The translations under genes were made by a program, and so were the position numbers. Positions 7,829-15,900 of a stretch of DNA of 27,749 bases are shown one piece after another. The notes under the pieces were generated by a model. That model was not told the origin of the DNA. It did no database searches and worked only from the letters and a program-made list of their open reading frames with translations. The stretch lies in the NCBI GenBank assembly GCA_948528155.1, contig CAOSZT010000011.1, forward strand, positions 1-27,749. Reading direction: 5' to 3'. Origin of the DNA: an uncultured Clostridia bacterium (GTDB lineage: Bacteria; Bacillota; Clostridia; TANB77; CAG-508). Every line of letters starts with the position of its first letter. Within the stretch, counting starts at the first letter, position 1.

Positions 7829-7840
7829 GCGGCACGCCGC
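7829..7840. promoter_or_regulatory. Paired GCNGC sites upstream of the methyltransferase
   Basis: The sequence GCGGCACGCCGC holds two GCNGC sites in inverted order, two bases apart, and sits just upstream of the methyltransferase ribosome site. It stands out as GC-only sequence in very AT-rich DNA. By eye I found no other GCNGC inside 478-9360. If the system recognises GCNGC, methylation here could regulate the gene. In RNA it can form a GCGG/CCGC tetraloop hairpin. Confidence 0.5.
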
Positions 7841-7860
7841 GATTTTATTAGTTATAGTAA

Positions 7861-7879
7861 CAGAGTAATTAACACTCTG
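7861..7879. promoter_or_regulatory. Operator-like dyad between the endonuclease and methyltransferase genes
   Basis: CAGAGTAATTAACACTCTG has 6-bp inverted arms. Read on the minus strand it is nearly the same as the dyad upstream of the endonuclease gene (8420-8436), apart from one extra central base. It starts five bases after the endonuclease stop codon. A shared regulator binding both genes is inferred; a hairpin role is possible. Confidence 0.5.
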
Positions 7880-7883
7880 CCTT

Positions 7884-8408
7884 TCATCCTTTTTCAACTA
7901 TCATTCCTCTTCTAATATTAAATATTACAGTAGGTTCTAGTTTTCTTGCATTAATTATTGATTCAATAATTCTTATATGTGGTCTCTTACCAACTTTCTG
8001 ATAATCTCCCACTGTTGCTGTTTTTGATACTGGAAGTTTCTTTAATTCTTCTGAATTAACACCTGTATCATACACAAACAACATATTTAAGTCTAAATCA
8101 AATCTTAAAAATACTAAATCATCAAAGTCACACCTAGGTCCAAAACTACTTAAATCATACTCATAGTTACTTGTAGCTTTAAACTCTATTTTTCTACCAT
8201 CAAGAGATTTGGCATCTCTTCCTGAACTTTTATTCCAAAGAAGATTTAAACAATAGCAACCCATAGGCTCACTTATTGCATCTGGCATATTAATACCTCT
8301 TGATACTAGACTTTTTACATATGTATTTAAGTCTTTCCATTTAAAGTATGCATCACATGTTTCTTGAATTCTTGGCTCGTCTATTTTTATTAAATATTCA
8401 TCCTTCAT
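7884..8408 (-). CDS. Type II restriction endonuclease, Bsp6I-like
   Basis: The 174-aa protein precedes an m5C methyltransferase on the same strand. It has a PD-(D/E)XK-like core: an upstream acidic residue (D65 or D70) and GRKIEFKATS with Glu75 and Lys77, followed by a conserved-looking SSFGPRCDFDDLVFLRFD block and KTATVGDYQKVGKRPHIRI. Size and these blocks match what I remember of the RE_Bsp6I family, whose prototype cuts GC^NGC; I cannot run a search to confirm this. The enzyme would cut unmodified foreign DNA, acting with the methyltransferase 77 bases downstream. The start has GAAGGTG seven bases upstream, directly next to an operator-like dyad, so expression may be repressible. This is cargo of the integrated element. 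Confidence 0.72.
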   Translation of the reverse strand: MKDEYLIKIDEPRIQETCDAYFKWKDLNTYVKSLVSRGINMPDAISEPMGCYCLNLLWNKSSGRDAKSLDGRKIEFKATSNYEYDLSSFGPRCDFDDLVFLRFDLDLNMLFVYDTGVNSEELKKLPVSKTATVGDYQKVGKRPHIRIIESIINARKLEPTVIFNIRRGMIVEKG

Positions 8409-8419
8409 TTATTCACCTT

Positions 8420-8436
8420 CAGAGTGTTATTACTCT
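8420..8436. promoter_or_regulatory. Operator-like dyad upstream of the endonuclease gene
   Basis: CAGAGTGTTATTACTCT has AGAGT/ACTCT arms and is the near twin of the dyad at 7861-7879. It lies between the predicted promoter (8443-8471) and the ribosome site, at about the transcription start. A bound protein here would block the endonuclease transcript. Confidence 0.5.
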
Positions 8437-8442
8437 AATGGC

Positions 8443-8471
8443 ATTATATACTAAAATTCAAAATTTTTCTA
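8443..8471 (-). promoter_or_regulatory. Predicted promoter of the endonuclease gene
   Basis: On the minus strand TAGAAA (-35, four of six matches) and a perfect TATAAT (-10) are 17 bases apart. The start site would fall at the edge of the dyad at 8420-8436. Confidence 0.5.
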
Positions 8472-8788
8472 CTAATTTTACAATTAATATATTTTTTATG
8501 TAGTGCAAGAATAGATGTATTACATCTCCCCTTACAACCTTTGAAAGCAAAGCTTTCTAATAGTATTACTTTTACAAAAATGTATTACAAAAAAGCATAC
8601 ATTTTTATAATATATTTTTATTGCTATAGCCTTACTCTTTATAAAATTATATCAATTGTAGACAACCTGTCCACTTTTTTCTTTTATAATTAACTATTTA
8701 CTCTCTGTAAAGATATATTCATTTAGGACATCATGTCCCACTTGGATTTTTAATGATTCTCTTCAATTTAAGTTTTTAGTGTGTGATA
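8472..8788. other. Non-coding AT-rich stretch with several dyads
   Basis: No credible gene is seen. The stretch holds GAAAGC-AAA-GCTTTC (8543-8557), the hairpin AAAAATGTAT (8576-8585) with ATACATTTTT (8597-8606) that could terminate in either direction, and two related dyads: GACAACCTGTCCAC (8661-8674) and GGACATCATGTCCCAC (8726-8741). The paired GACA-TGTCC motifs could be binding sites or part of an origin near the replication-type pseudogene. Function is unknown. Confidence 0.4.
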
Positions 8789-9214
8789 TTACTTATTATT
8801 ATTTGTGTAAAATTTTTTAATACTGTAGTCGATATTTTCGACACCTAGTTGTTCAAATTTTCAATCTCTTGTTGTCGATATTTTCGACTACTGAATTTTT
8901 CAGTACTTTCATAAGTTTTTCTTCATTAATTTTATAATAAGTCTTTGGTGGAATGTCTATATGTTTTATATTTAAAATTCCTTCCGTTTGTAAAATTGAT
9001 GTTGCTTTTCTTTATTTATATGGACTTAATTTTGTACTCTTTTCTATGCTCTCTTTTGTCGCAAAAAAATAACCAAATTTTAATTTATTTTTCTAAAATA
9101 ATTCATTCTCCCATATAATTCGCCTAGCATTACAGCTGAATTTACTCCAAATTTAGTTATCAAATCTCTGTTAGTCATTATAAAATTTGTACCAATAATA
9201 TTTTCTTTTGACAA
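8789..9214 (-). pseudogene. Decayed copy of the winged-helix gene
   Basis: This is homologous to the 1-362 gene along its length. It would start at TTG (9214-9212) after GGAGG and read MSKENIIGTNFIMTNRD. A one-base deletion near 9090 breaks the frame in the RKNKLKFGYFF segment, and the conserved SPYKQRK glutamine codon is a stop (TAA) near 9015. The 3' part still matches IDIPPKTYYKINEEKL. The stop at 8853-8855 may be natural or a frameshift; one reading frame continues to 8789. It sits just inside the right att-like site, as the left copy sits just outside the left site. The 55 bases at 8857-8911 are identical to the window start although flanking parts have diverged. Confidence 0.75.
8828..8888. 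repeat. Two copies of a 15-bp dyad, third copy at 18-32
   Basis: GTCGATATTTTCGAC occurs at 8828-8842, 8874-8888 and 18-32. Each has GTCGA/TCGAC arms around five bases. The copies lie in the 3' part of the winged-helix genes, where they encode VENID. They may be binding sites for the protein (iteron-like) or only a repeated peptide. Confidence 0.55.
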
Positions 9215-9237
9215 TCTTGTCCTCCTTGTATATTTTT

Positions 9238-9272
9238 AAAGAGAAAGTAATTTTAAAATCACTTTCTCTTTG
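9238..9272 (-). promoter_or_regulatory. Leader hairpin of the winged-helix pseudogene
   Basis: AAAGAGAAAGT pairs with ACTTTCTCTTT around an AT-rich loop, just upstream of GGAGG. It occupies the same position as the hairpin at 389-409 but differs in sequence. Confidence 0.4.
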
Positions 9273-9328
9273 ATTTGATTGTTCTATTTTCTACCTAAAT
9301 TGTAAAATTTTTTGAATGTTGCTTAAAA

Positions 9329-9375
9329 TGTAGCGACAAAATGAACCACGCACCTCCTTGTGTTATGCGATGTTT
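9329..9375. other. Right attachment-site-like sequence
   Basis: TGTAGCGACAAAAT (9329-9342) and the core CCACGCACCTCCTTG (9346-9360) form a site whose left arm mirrors the right arm of the site at 461-510. The right arm (TGTTATGCGATG) matches the P-arm poorly (about 10 of 23), as expected of a chromosomal half-site or of another element. Recombination with the left site would release a circle of 8,868 bp carrying a symmetric attP. Confidence 0.6.
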
Positions 9376-9419
9376 ATTGCAGTTTTTATTTAAAAAAATA
9401 AATATAAACTTCAAAATTC

Positions 9420-10926
9420 TTATAAATTAAAAGTAATTTCAATTCTATTTTTAGAATATATCTCAATTTTATTTACAATCTCTTTTAAAAAATCATTTTC
9501 TAAACAATTTCCATTTTTAAAATCTGCAATAATCTCTCTTATTCTTGTCTCTTCTAGCTTATTACAATCATTTTTACTACAAAGTTCTATAATTAAATTA
9601 TCAAGCATTTCTATTTCCTCTTTTGCACTTGCATATTGTGATTTAAATTCTTCTATTGAAATATACTGTTCACATTTCTTTTTATACAAAACACTTTTCT
9701 TTCTTTCTAACTTTCCAATTTCATTTTTATATGCTTTTATCTTCTTCATATTTTTATCATTTTCTTTATAATATTCAATTAATCTATTAACTACTTTATC
9801 TATTTCAAACAATTTTAATCTTTTTATAACTTCATTTTTTATAATCTCATTTAAATCTTTTTCTCTAATATAAGTTTTATTTTTACATTTACTTTTATAA
9901 GCCACACTACAATTAAATCCTGCACTATCATATAGAAGCGTTTGTCTATCTGCTGATTTATAAATTTTATATTGCAACTTTCTTTTGCAATACCCACAAT
10001 ACAATAAATCTTGTAATAAATAATCATATTTTACATTTGTAATGACTTTTTTATTAAGTTTTATTTTTTGTACCATATCATACTTTTGTTTTTCAATTAT
10101 TGGCTCATGTGTATTTTCCTTAATAATCCAAGTATCTCTATTATTATTTTTTTTACAAGTTTTTGTTATACAATTACTTTTATATTTATTCAAAATTGTA
10201 TTTCCGGCAATAAAATGGATTTCTTAAAATATCATTTATTTGTTCTGAGTTCCACTTTTTAGTTGCATTTTTTAATTTCATATATCTACTTGGATTTTTT
10301 ATTTTATTAGTATTAAGATAATCTGCAATTTGACTACCTGTTTTCCCCTCTATGTACATATCATAAATTTTTTTTATATTATCTGCTACATTTTCATCTA
10401 TTACTACCTTATGCTTATCAAACTTATTCTTTTTATAACCATAAGGAACATAATGTTCAACAAATTGACCAGCCTCTTTCATTGCACTTTTATTTGCCCT
10501 TATTTTTTTTGAAATATCTGTAATATAATACTGATTTGCTATTCCTCTAAGCATTATACTATCATCAATCTCATACCTATCACCACTATCTATAAACTCT
10601 GTAACAGAAATAAACCTTATATCATTATCTGGGAAAAATATTTCTGTATACCAACCAGTCTTATTTTTATTACGAGTTAATCTACTAATATCTTTCACTA
10701 TTACCATATTAATAAAACCTCTTGATATATCTATAATCATTTCATTAAGTGCTGGTCTTGAATCTAAAATTCCTGAATACCCATTATCTACATACTCCTT
10801 AACTATTTTATATCCATTTTGCTCAGCATACTTAGTTGTAATTTCTCTTTGTGCTTCTATACTATTATTTTCATCTTCATTTTCTCTTGATAATCTCAAA
10901 TATATTCCTGCTTTATACGCCTTCAC
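9420..10926 (-). pseudogene. Large serine recombinase 2, split by one frameshift
   Basis: The N-terminal frame ends near 10186 and the C-terminal frame begins in the same region. Reading through one extra base at CCGG (10204-10207) restores FYCGNTILNKYKSN, the expected recombinase-domain continuation. The start is best placed at GTG 10926-10924, one base after the stop of the preceding recombinase (TAA-T-GTG); it gives MKAYKAGIYLRLSREN with nucleophile Ser13. Also visible: KDISRLTRN, the recombinase domain (YVPYGYKKNKFDKHKVV), a zinc-ribbon-like YCGYCKRKL and a long coiled coil. Full length would be about 500 aa. The close coupling suggests the two enzymes worked together, as in other tandem serine recombinase elements. 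The frameshift could be a sequencing error. Confidence 0.85.
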
Positions 10927-10927
10927 A

Positions 10928-12490
10928 TTAGACCACCATCCCAAAAATATCATATTTGTAATATATGTATACTTTATTATCATAATCAATTTTAATATCA
11001 TAAATTAATTCTGATATAAACTCTTTACTCAAACTTTTAAAATTTAAGATATTTTCCAGTAACTTATCTACTTCATTTTGTATTATAACAGGTTTATTAT
11101 CCTCCTCTTTTGTTAGTAATTCTAACTCTTTTTTTATTCTATTTCTTTCATCAGTTTTTTCCTTATAATATTTTTTATAATCCTCTTTATCAATCAACTC
11201 ATCTTTAAAATCCAAATAAAGAATTTTAATATCTTTTTCTATTTTTTCTACTTCACCCTTCAAAAATTCTATATTATAATTTTTACTATTTTTTTTACCT
11301 TCAACTTGTTCTTTTAAAATCTTCTTCTTCAACTTCTCTTTATCCAATTTTCCAAGTACTTGTCTTAAATTTTCACAAACAATTTGATTAAGTATATTTT
11401 CATCAAAACCTCTACTTCCTTTAATACAATTTTCTCCCTTATATCTCTTTAATCCATTTAAACAACACACTTTTTTGGATTTTATTTCCTCTGAATTATC
11501 TCTTTTATATTCAACTTTTAATGTCATTTTACCATCACATTCCTTACACTTAACAAGACCATTCAACTCCCATTCATGTTTTTTTCTCTTTATAGTCTTA
11601 TTAACATTTCTGATATTTTGCACTTTATCAAATAACTCTTGTGTAATAATTGGTTCATGTGTATTATATACGATTTTCCACTCTTCTGGTGGAATATATT
11701 TTACTTTTTTAGACTTATAACTTAAATTAATTCTCTTCCCATATTCCAAATGACCTAAATATACTTTATTAATTAGCATTCGTCTTATTGTCTCTTCTCT
11801 CCATTTGTGCCTGACTTCGCCATCATTTCCTGCATTATTAGGACTTGGTATACCATCAATTTGCAGACCATTTACAATCTCCAAAATCGACTTTCTCTTA
11901 CTATACTCTACATATATTCTTTTAACAATTCTTGCCTCTGCTATATTAACTACAAGTTTATGTTTATCTTTCTTTGATTTACAATAACCATAAGGAGCAA
12001 TAGAGCCTAAAAACAATCCCTTCTCTTTCCTAGCCCATACACTAGATTTTATTTTTCTTGAAATATCCTTACTATACCAATCATTTATAAGAGTCTTAAA
12101 CTGTATCATATCATTATTAGAATTTTTCAATCCTGTATCCACATTATCCAAAACAGAAATATATCTTATATCTCTCTCCAAAAAATACAGCTCTATAAAA
12201 TAATTAGCCTCAAAGCTATTTCTTGAAAGTCTTGATAAATCTTTAGTTATAATACAATTAATACTACCACTTTCTATATCCTGAAGCATTCTTTGAAAAC
12301 TAGGTCTATTCGTATTAAGTCCAGAATAGCCATCATCAATATAAAAATCAACTAAGAAAAAATCTTCTCCTAAATCATTTACTTTTTTCTCAATAATACT
12401 CTTTTGACTCACAATACTATCACTAACAACTTTATCTCCATCTTCCTGGGATAACCTTAAATAAGCAGCCACTTTGTATTTTTGAATCAT
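10928..12490 (-). CDS. Large serine recombinase 3, intact
   Basis: The intact product has about 520 aa. The resolvase domain shows VAAYLRLSQEDGD (Ser14), DDGYSGLNTNRPSFQ, KDLSRLSRN and KDISRKIKSSVWARK. The recombinase domain follows (APYGYCKSKKDKHKLVV, ILEIVNGLQIDGIPSPNN), then NTHEPIITQELFDKVQ, a zinc-ribbon (LVKCKECDGKM, CCLNGLKRYKGENC) and a lysine/glutamate-rich coiled coil. I chose ATG 12490-12488 over the upstream GTG because AGAGG lies eight bases before it. It is directly followed by recombinase 2. A 14-bp palindrome lies just upstream of its ribosome site. It is the only unbroken recombinase in the window and may still be active; its true att site is not proven. Confidence 0.93.
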   Translation of the reverse strand: MIQKYKVAAYLRLSQEDGDKVVSDSIVSQKSIIEKKVNDLGEDFFLVDFYIDDGYSGLNTNRPSFQRMLQDIESGSINCIITKDLSRLSRNSFEANYFIELYFLERDIRYISVLDNVDTGLKNSNNDMIQFKTLINDWYSKDISRKIKSSVWARKEKGLFLGSIAPYGYCKSKKDKHKLVVNIAEARIVKRIYVEYSKRKSILEIVNGLQIDGIPSPNNAGNDGEVRHKWREETIRRMLINKVYLGHLEYGKRINLSYKSKKVKYIPPEEWKIVYNTHEPIITQELFDKVQNIRNVNKTIKRKKHEWELNGLVKCKECDGKMTLKVEYKRDNSEEIKSKKVCCLNGLKRYKGENCIKGSRGFDENILNQIVCENLRQVLGKLDKEKLKKKILKEQVEGKKNSKNYNIEFLKGEVEKIEKDIKILYLDFKDELIDKEDYKKYYKEKTDERNRIKKELELLTKEEDNKPVIIQNEVDKLLENILNFKSLSKEFISELIYDIKIDYDNKVYIYYKYDIFGMVV

Positions 12491-12508
12491 ACTCAACACC
12501 TCTTCTAT

Positions 12509-12522
12509 AATTACTAGTAATT
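12509..12522. promoter_or_regulatory. Perfect palindrome upstream of recombinase 3
   Basis: AATTACTAGTAATT is a perfect 14-bp palindrome located a few bases upstream of the ribosome site of recombinase 3. It is a candidate operator. Confidence 0.35.
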
Positions 12523-12586
12523 CAAAACCAACTAATAACCATTTGTGAATATAAATACTTTAAACAATAATAATCAATTTAAACAT

Positions 12587-12745
12587 TCAAATTGAATTAA
12601 TTTGTGAAACTGCATATTTACATACAATATCATATAATTTATCAATATTTGGGACATTTTCTACACATTTTGTTATGACTATAAACTTCTTATTATCTAA
12701 TTCATAATTTGTAACACTTTGTTGTATTTTATCATCTTGTACCAC
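12587..12745 (-). CDS. Small protein preceding the recombinase pair, 52 aa
   Basis: A frame of 52 codons starts at GTG 12745-12743 with AGGAGG seven bases upstream. The product contains VTNYELDNKKFIVITKC and a final helix IDKLYDIVCKYAVSQIN. Short proteins of this type are common directly upstream of serine recombinases in Clostridial elements; their role is not known. It differs in sequence from the 50-aa protein at 2389-2541 although it holds the same position. An in-frame ATG is not available, so the GTG start rests on the ribosome site. Confidence 0.55.
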   Translation of the reverse strand: MVQDDKIQQSVTNYELDNKKFIVITKCVENVPNIDKLYDIVCKYAVSQINSI

Positions 12746-12890
12746 ACAAACACCTCCTAATACTTCTAAAAAATATTAACATTGTATCAAAAATATGACT
12801 AAAACTAATCTAAAAAAACATAAAACACCCAATTATATATAGTAATTCAAAGCTTTATATATAAACAACAAAATAAAAGCAAAGCAAATA
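12746..12890. other. Intergenic stretch, no gene seen
   Basis: AT-rich sequence between the small ORF and the terminator. No CCACGCACCT-type att core was found here, so the right border of the recombinase 2/3 element is not defined. Confidence 0.4.
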
Positions 12891-12931
12891 AAAAATGAGA
12901 TTCAGTTAAAATATAACTAAATCTCATTTTT
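12891..12931. terminator. Perfectly symmetric hairpin terminator after the M26 protease gene
   Basis: AAAAATGAGATTCAGTTA (12891-12908) pairs with TAACTAAATCTCATTTTT (12914-12931), with one mismatch, around a 5-base loop. T-rich tails exist on both strands. It lies 64 bases past the stop codon of the giant protease gene and would also stop plus-strand transcription. Confidence 0.85.
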
Positions 12932-12994
12932 ATAATAAACTTTCTCAAGGAGTTCCATAAAGGTACAATTTATTACTAAACTATATCAAATTTA

Positions 12995-15900
12995 CTAAAA
13001 GTTTTTCAATCCAAAAGTAATAAACTTTACTGCCTTATTATCAACACTTGTTATATCTGTTTCTGTAATGCTCTCTAAATTCCAGATGCTCTCATCTAAA
13101 AGCAATCTACTCTTATAAAACTCTTCTGTTAGCAACTCTGCATTAATAGCTACACTTATACCATCTACAAGCTCACTTTCAATTCCATTAGCCTCTGCAT
13201 TTTGATAACAATTTTCAAAAGTTGCACTAGCTCCATCCACAACAGTCGCTATAAATTTATTAATTGGATTATTATTTTGCTCTAATTTATTAATCATAGC
13301 TGAATTTCTAACAATCAAATTTCCATTTGCAACCTCAGCAACAAATCCGCTCCAAGTTACAGCATTATCAGGATACATTGTACTTACACTACAACTCATA
13401 TAAACATTAGCTATTACATTTTCAATAGTAACATCACCTTGTGTTATGGATACTATACCACTACCACGTGTACCACTTCCATATATTTCTCCTTGTACAT
13501 AGCAATTCTTAATACTTCCACCTGTTTTAACAGAAACCATTCCAGCCAACTTACTTCCATAGCTTCTACCATTTATATAAAGTTTCTCAATATGAATATT
13601 TTCATAATTACAATTTTCATCTTCTAAGGTCACTGTTGCAACATTAGTATTTCCTAACATCGCCATATTAGTAAATTTCATATTAGTAAATGTAGCATTT
13701 GATGATTTTAAAGCAAAAGCTGCTATTTTACTTCTCATTGGATTACTTGTACTCCAATCAATAAATCCATTTTTCCATTTTACTGCATAAGAGTAATTTT
13801 CCATATTTAAGCCATCTACTTTTCCTGAAAAATGTTCAAATAGTGCTGCATTCGATAAATTAGAAATTGTATGATTATTACCTTTAATTTCTCCATAAAA
13901 TTCACCTGATATTACTGTCTTAGTTCCTACTCCTGTAGCCTCATACTTAATATTAGAAAAATCAATATCATTTTCAATAGTAAATACCGCATCTGGATGA
14001 ACTTGAATTAAATTTATAAACTCTTCTGCTGAATGTATTTCATACATATCTATTTTATGAATTAGGGTTTTCTCATTTGGGTCATCATTTTTCAATTTTG
14101 GAATACACTCCTCTCCCACATTATCAAAATCCCAAATATCTATATTCCAGCCTAAAGTATTAATATAAAATTCTTCATTTGTTACATTCTGTTTTGATGC
14201 AACACTAATTTTTCCTGTAAAATCAACATCTTCTCTTGTCAATGTAGATATTCCTGTATTATCTTCATACTCGTAATTTCCTTCAAAGCTCTCAAATTGA
14301 TCACTTGCTGTCCTTCCATCAAATTTATATTTTTTCATTTGATTTCCTAGTGCTATATTATTTTTAACAACAGAATTATTTTCTGCCTTTCCTATAAATC
14401 CTGAAACTCCCACATTACCAAATGCTTTTAATGTACTAAAACAATTTATAACACTAGATTGTCTTAAAATTCCAACTAATCCTCCTACATCTTGATTTCC
14501 TGTAGCATTTCCAAGAGAATAACAGTTTTCAATAATTGTATTATTAATAACGTCTCCTATTAATCCTCCACAAGCAGTACCTGTTGCTAATATTGCTCCA
14601 TTACTACTACTTGCTTTGATATGAGATTCTCCTACATAACCTACTAGTAATCCTACTCTATTAGTTCCATTTACATTTCCTCCAGTTATATGCACATTTT
14701 CCAAATCTCCAAAAGTCATTGTACCAATTAATCCACCTACATTTTGATTTTTAGTTGATACAACAATATTTTTTGCAACAATATTTGTAAGTTCCACTTT
14801 ATCTGCTATTTTAGCAAGTGCTCCTACATCTGTTTCATTTTTATTAACATTACTTCCTTCTATCTTCAAATTAGAAAGCTTAGCATAACGAATAGTGTGG
14901 AATATTGGAACAGTATTTCCTTTCAAACTATAATTTTTTCCATCTATTTCTCCTATAAACTCACTATCTATAATCGTTGTTGTACTCTCTAAAGTAGAAA
15001 GGTCAATATCATTTTCAAGTATAAAGTTTTCATCTGGATATTGTTTTATCAAGTTTTGGAATTCTTCTGCATTATGTATTTGATGAACTGGTATTTCAAT
15101 TTGCATAGTTTGATTTGGATCATTATTTTTTAATATTGGTGTATTACAATTAGATATTGCACTAAAATCCCAAATATCCTCATTCCATCCTAATATATTA
15201 GTATAAAATTCTTTACTTGTTACATTTTGTCTGTTTGCCACACTTATTTTCCCTGTAAAATCAATATCTTCTCTTATTAGTGTAGAAATTCCTTTATTTC
15301 CTTCATACTCATAATTTCCTTCAAATTTTTCTAGTTGTTCCTGAACAGTTCTACCATCAAATTTGTAATGTTGTTTAGTTTGATTTCCTAATGCTATATT
15401 ATTTTTAACAATAGAATCAGTAATTGACTGTCCTACAAATCCTGCAATACCTTCTGTTCCATCTACTTTTGTGGTACTAAAGGAATTCATTACTGTAGAT
15501 GCTTTACTTAAAAGTCCTACAAATCCTCCAACATTTTGATTTCCAGTTGCCTTTCCTACAGAATAACAGTTTTGAATAGTTGTTCCATTAGTTACTTCTC
15601 CCATAAAGCCACCAACAGCATTACCTGTACCTGTTGCAGTTCCATTACTACTACATGCTTTTATGTTAGAATATCCAACATAACCTGCAAATGTTCCTAT
15701 ACGGTTAATTCCTGTAACATTTCCTCCAATTATATGCACATTTTCTAAATCTCCATAAGTCATAATACCAATTAATCCACCTGTATCATCTCTTTTGTTT
15801 GCAACTGTAATATCTTTTCCTATTACATTTTTAAGTTCTATATTATCTGCTATTTTAGTAAGTGCTCCTATATCTGTTTCATTTTTATTTATGTTACTTT

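Noticed and set aside
7861..7879. Intrinsic terminator after the endonuclease gene
   Set aside because: Arms are only six bases and no T-run follows on the minus strand; the near copy upstream of the endonuclease fits an operator better.
12746..12990. Right-hand att site of the recombinase 2/3 element
   Set aside because: No CCACGCACCT-like core or TGTAG-GACAAAAT arm was found here, so no border is claimed.
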